DNA of 17,210 bases from Acanthaster planci (taxonomy: Eukaryota > Echinodermata > Asteroidea > Valvatida > Acanthasteridae): positions 218,855 through 236,064 of the forward strand of contig NW_019091670.1 of the NCBI RefSeq assembly GCF_001949145.1, given 5' to 3'. The notes beneath the pieces were generated by a model. The model was not told where the DNA came from. It worked only from the letters and a program-made list of their open reading frames with translations, and did no database searches. Of this stretch, positions 16,041 through 17,210 are shown in pieces (the first letter of the stretch is position 1; each line of letters begins with the position of its first letter). The translations under genes were made by a program, and so were the position numbers.

Positions 16041-17210
16041 TTCGCAATAGGTTTTGTACACGTTTTACTACTTAACACAAGTGAACAAGTAGTCTTTAAC
16101 TTTGGCGCAAGATTACTATAAGAACAAAGGGGAAATCGGGTACTTTACGCTCTGTTATTTTCCCAAAGTGATAACCAACAAAGACTCCGATGCAAGAATT
16201 ATTGCAAAGGGTGACTTCATGATGACATCATCACCTTATTTTATATTCATTGTTGAATATTTTATATTTGCCCATACATTTTGTACACGTTTTTCTACTT
16301 AACACAAGTGAACAAGTAGTCTTTAACTTCGGCGCAGGATTACTGTAAGAACAAAGGGGAAATCGGGTACTTTACGCTGCGTTATTGTATTTAAAATATG
16401 GCTAAGAGTCCGAATATGAAGTAATATTTCATAAAAATTATTCAGTTTAAGCACAAATCACGTGACACGAACTTAAAGAATCAGTGTTTCTGCAAGCAAG
16501 TTTATAGCCCATTGACTTTGTACACGTTTGTCAGCGACAATTTTGGTAACTTTGCAGTCTTTGATCGTTCCCAAAGTGATAGCCAACAAAGACCCCGATG
16601 CAAGATTTATTGCAAAGGGATGACGTCATGATGACATCATCACCTTCTTTTATATTCATTGTTGAATATTTTATATATGCCCATACATTTTGTACACGTT
16701 TTTCTACTTGTCACAAGTGAACAAGTAGTCTTTAACTTCGGCGCAAGATTACTATCAGAACAAAGGAGAAATCGGGTACTTTACGCTTTGTTATTTTATT
16801 TGAAATATGCCTAAGAGTCCGAATATGAAGTAATATTTCATAAAAATTGTTCAGTTTAAGCGCAAATCACGTGAAATGAACTTAAAGGAGCAGTGTTTCT
16901 GCAAACAAGTTTATAGCCCATTGAATTTGTACACGTTTTCAAGGCACAATTTTAAACTCTTTCGGATGTTTGATCGTTTTCAAAGTAACAGCCAACAAAG
17001 ACCTTGATACAGATATTATTCTAAATAAGTGACGTCATGATGACGTCGTCATGTGATTTACTCTTGTTTTTTCAATATTTATTTCAGCCCCTTGACTGTG
17101 TACACGTTTTCAAGCCAGCATTTGGGTTATTTTGAGAGCTTTGATCAACTTCAAAACTACAGCCAACAAAGACTCTTATGCAAAGACACGTCCAAATATA
17201 TGACGTCTTG
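16041..17210. repeat. CRE-paired composite satellite, block 2, running off the right edge
   Basis: TTGTACACG markers at 16054, 16281, 16518, 16690 and 16927, with a GTGTACACG variant at 17098, alternate 237 and 171/172 bases after the first. CRE pairs start at 16212, 16621, 17030 and 17201 (steps 409, 409, 171). Two full 409-base composites are followed by the same switch to 171-base monomers seen in block 1. The first unit (16054-16212) lacks about 182 bases relative to the full composite, joining GTTATTTT directly to CCCAAAGTGATAACC. Sequence identity between neighbouring composites is high by eye. The array continues beyond the window. Confidence 0.93.

Noticed and set aside
14090-17210. 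The 171-base step equals the length of primate alpha-satellite monomers
   Set aside because: Sequence is unrelated; the shared length is at most a nucleosome-scale coincidence and is not evidence of centromere function.

Overview
This is animal (metazoan) nuclear DNA, most likely from a marine invertebrate. It is AT-rich and gene-poor. It holds decayed LINE retrotransposons, a secreted PAN/apple-type protein exon ending in a GT splice donor, a copy of an acidic C2H2-type gene, and several tandem and inverted repeats. My private guess from the repeat flavour is an anthozoan-like genome, but nothing here fixes the phylum. I see no bacterial-style operon, rRNA, tRNA or CRISPR.

Layout. (1) 1-~2720, minus strand: a broken LINE of the L1/Tx1 group, with its 5' end to the right. 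An ORF1 remnant with an internal deletion is followed by ORF2 (endonuclease, linker, start of the reverse transcriptase), cut by the left window edge. (2) ~2720-4545: mostly unrecognised sequence, with a ~230-bp inverted repeat at 3413-3640. (3) 4547-~4950, plus: a second, unrelated LINE reverse-transcriptase relic (L2/CR1-like). (4) ~4950-7300: AT-rich and empty to my reading. (5) 7510-7851, plus: first exon of a secreted PAN/apple-like protein, with a possible second exon at 7977-8069. (6) 8070-10360: no gene seen, apart from a CCAAT/octamer cluster near 9970-10013. (7) 10361-10387, minus: a possible 27-nt collagen-type micro-exon. (8) 10855-13023, plus: a tentative three-exon gene whose exons are phase compatible with good splice sites. 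Its first intron carries, on the opposite strand, a twice-frameshifted C2H2 zinc-finger gene copy (11232-11779). (9) 13155-13618: a possible small element with weak terminal inverted repeats. (10) 13778-13932: five copies of a 31-bp minisatellite. (11) ~13975-17210: a repeat province. Perfect short hairpins flank and interrupt a satellite built of 171-bp and 237/238-bp segments that join into a 409-bp composite. Each CRE-bearing segment holds paired TGACGTCA-like sites 11 bp apart. The array runs off the right edge.

The genes do not form a pathway. The most unusual material is the CRE-paired composite satellite with its flanking hairpin family, and the possible nested-gene arrangement at 10.9-13.0 kb. 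All gene structures here are read by eye, without transcript or database support.
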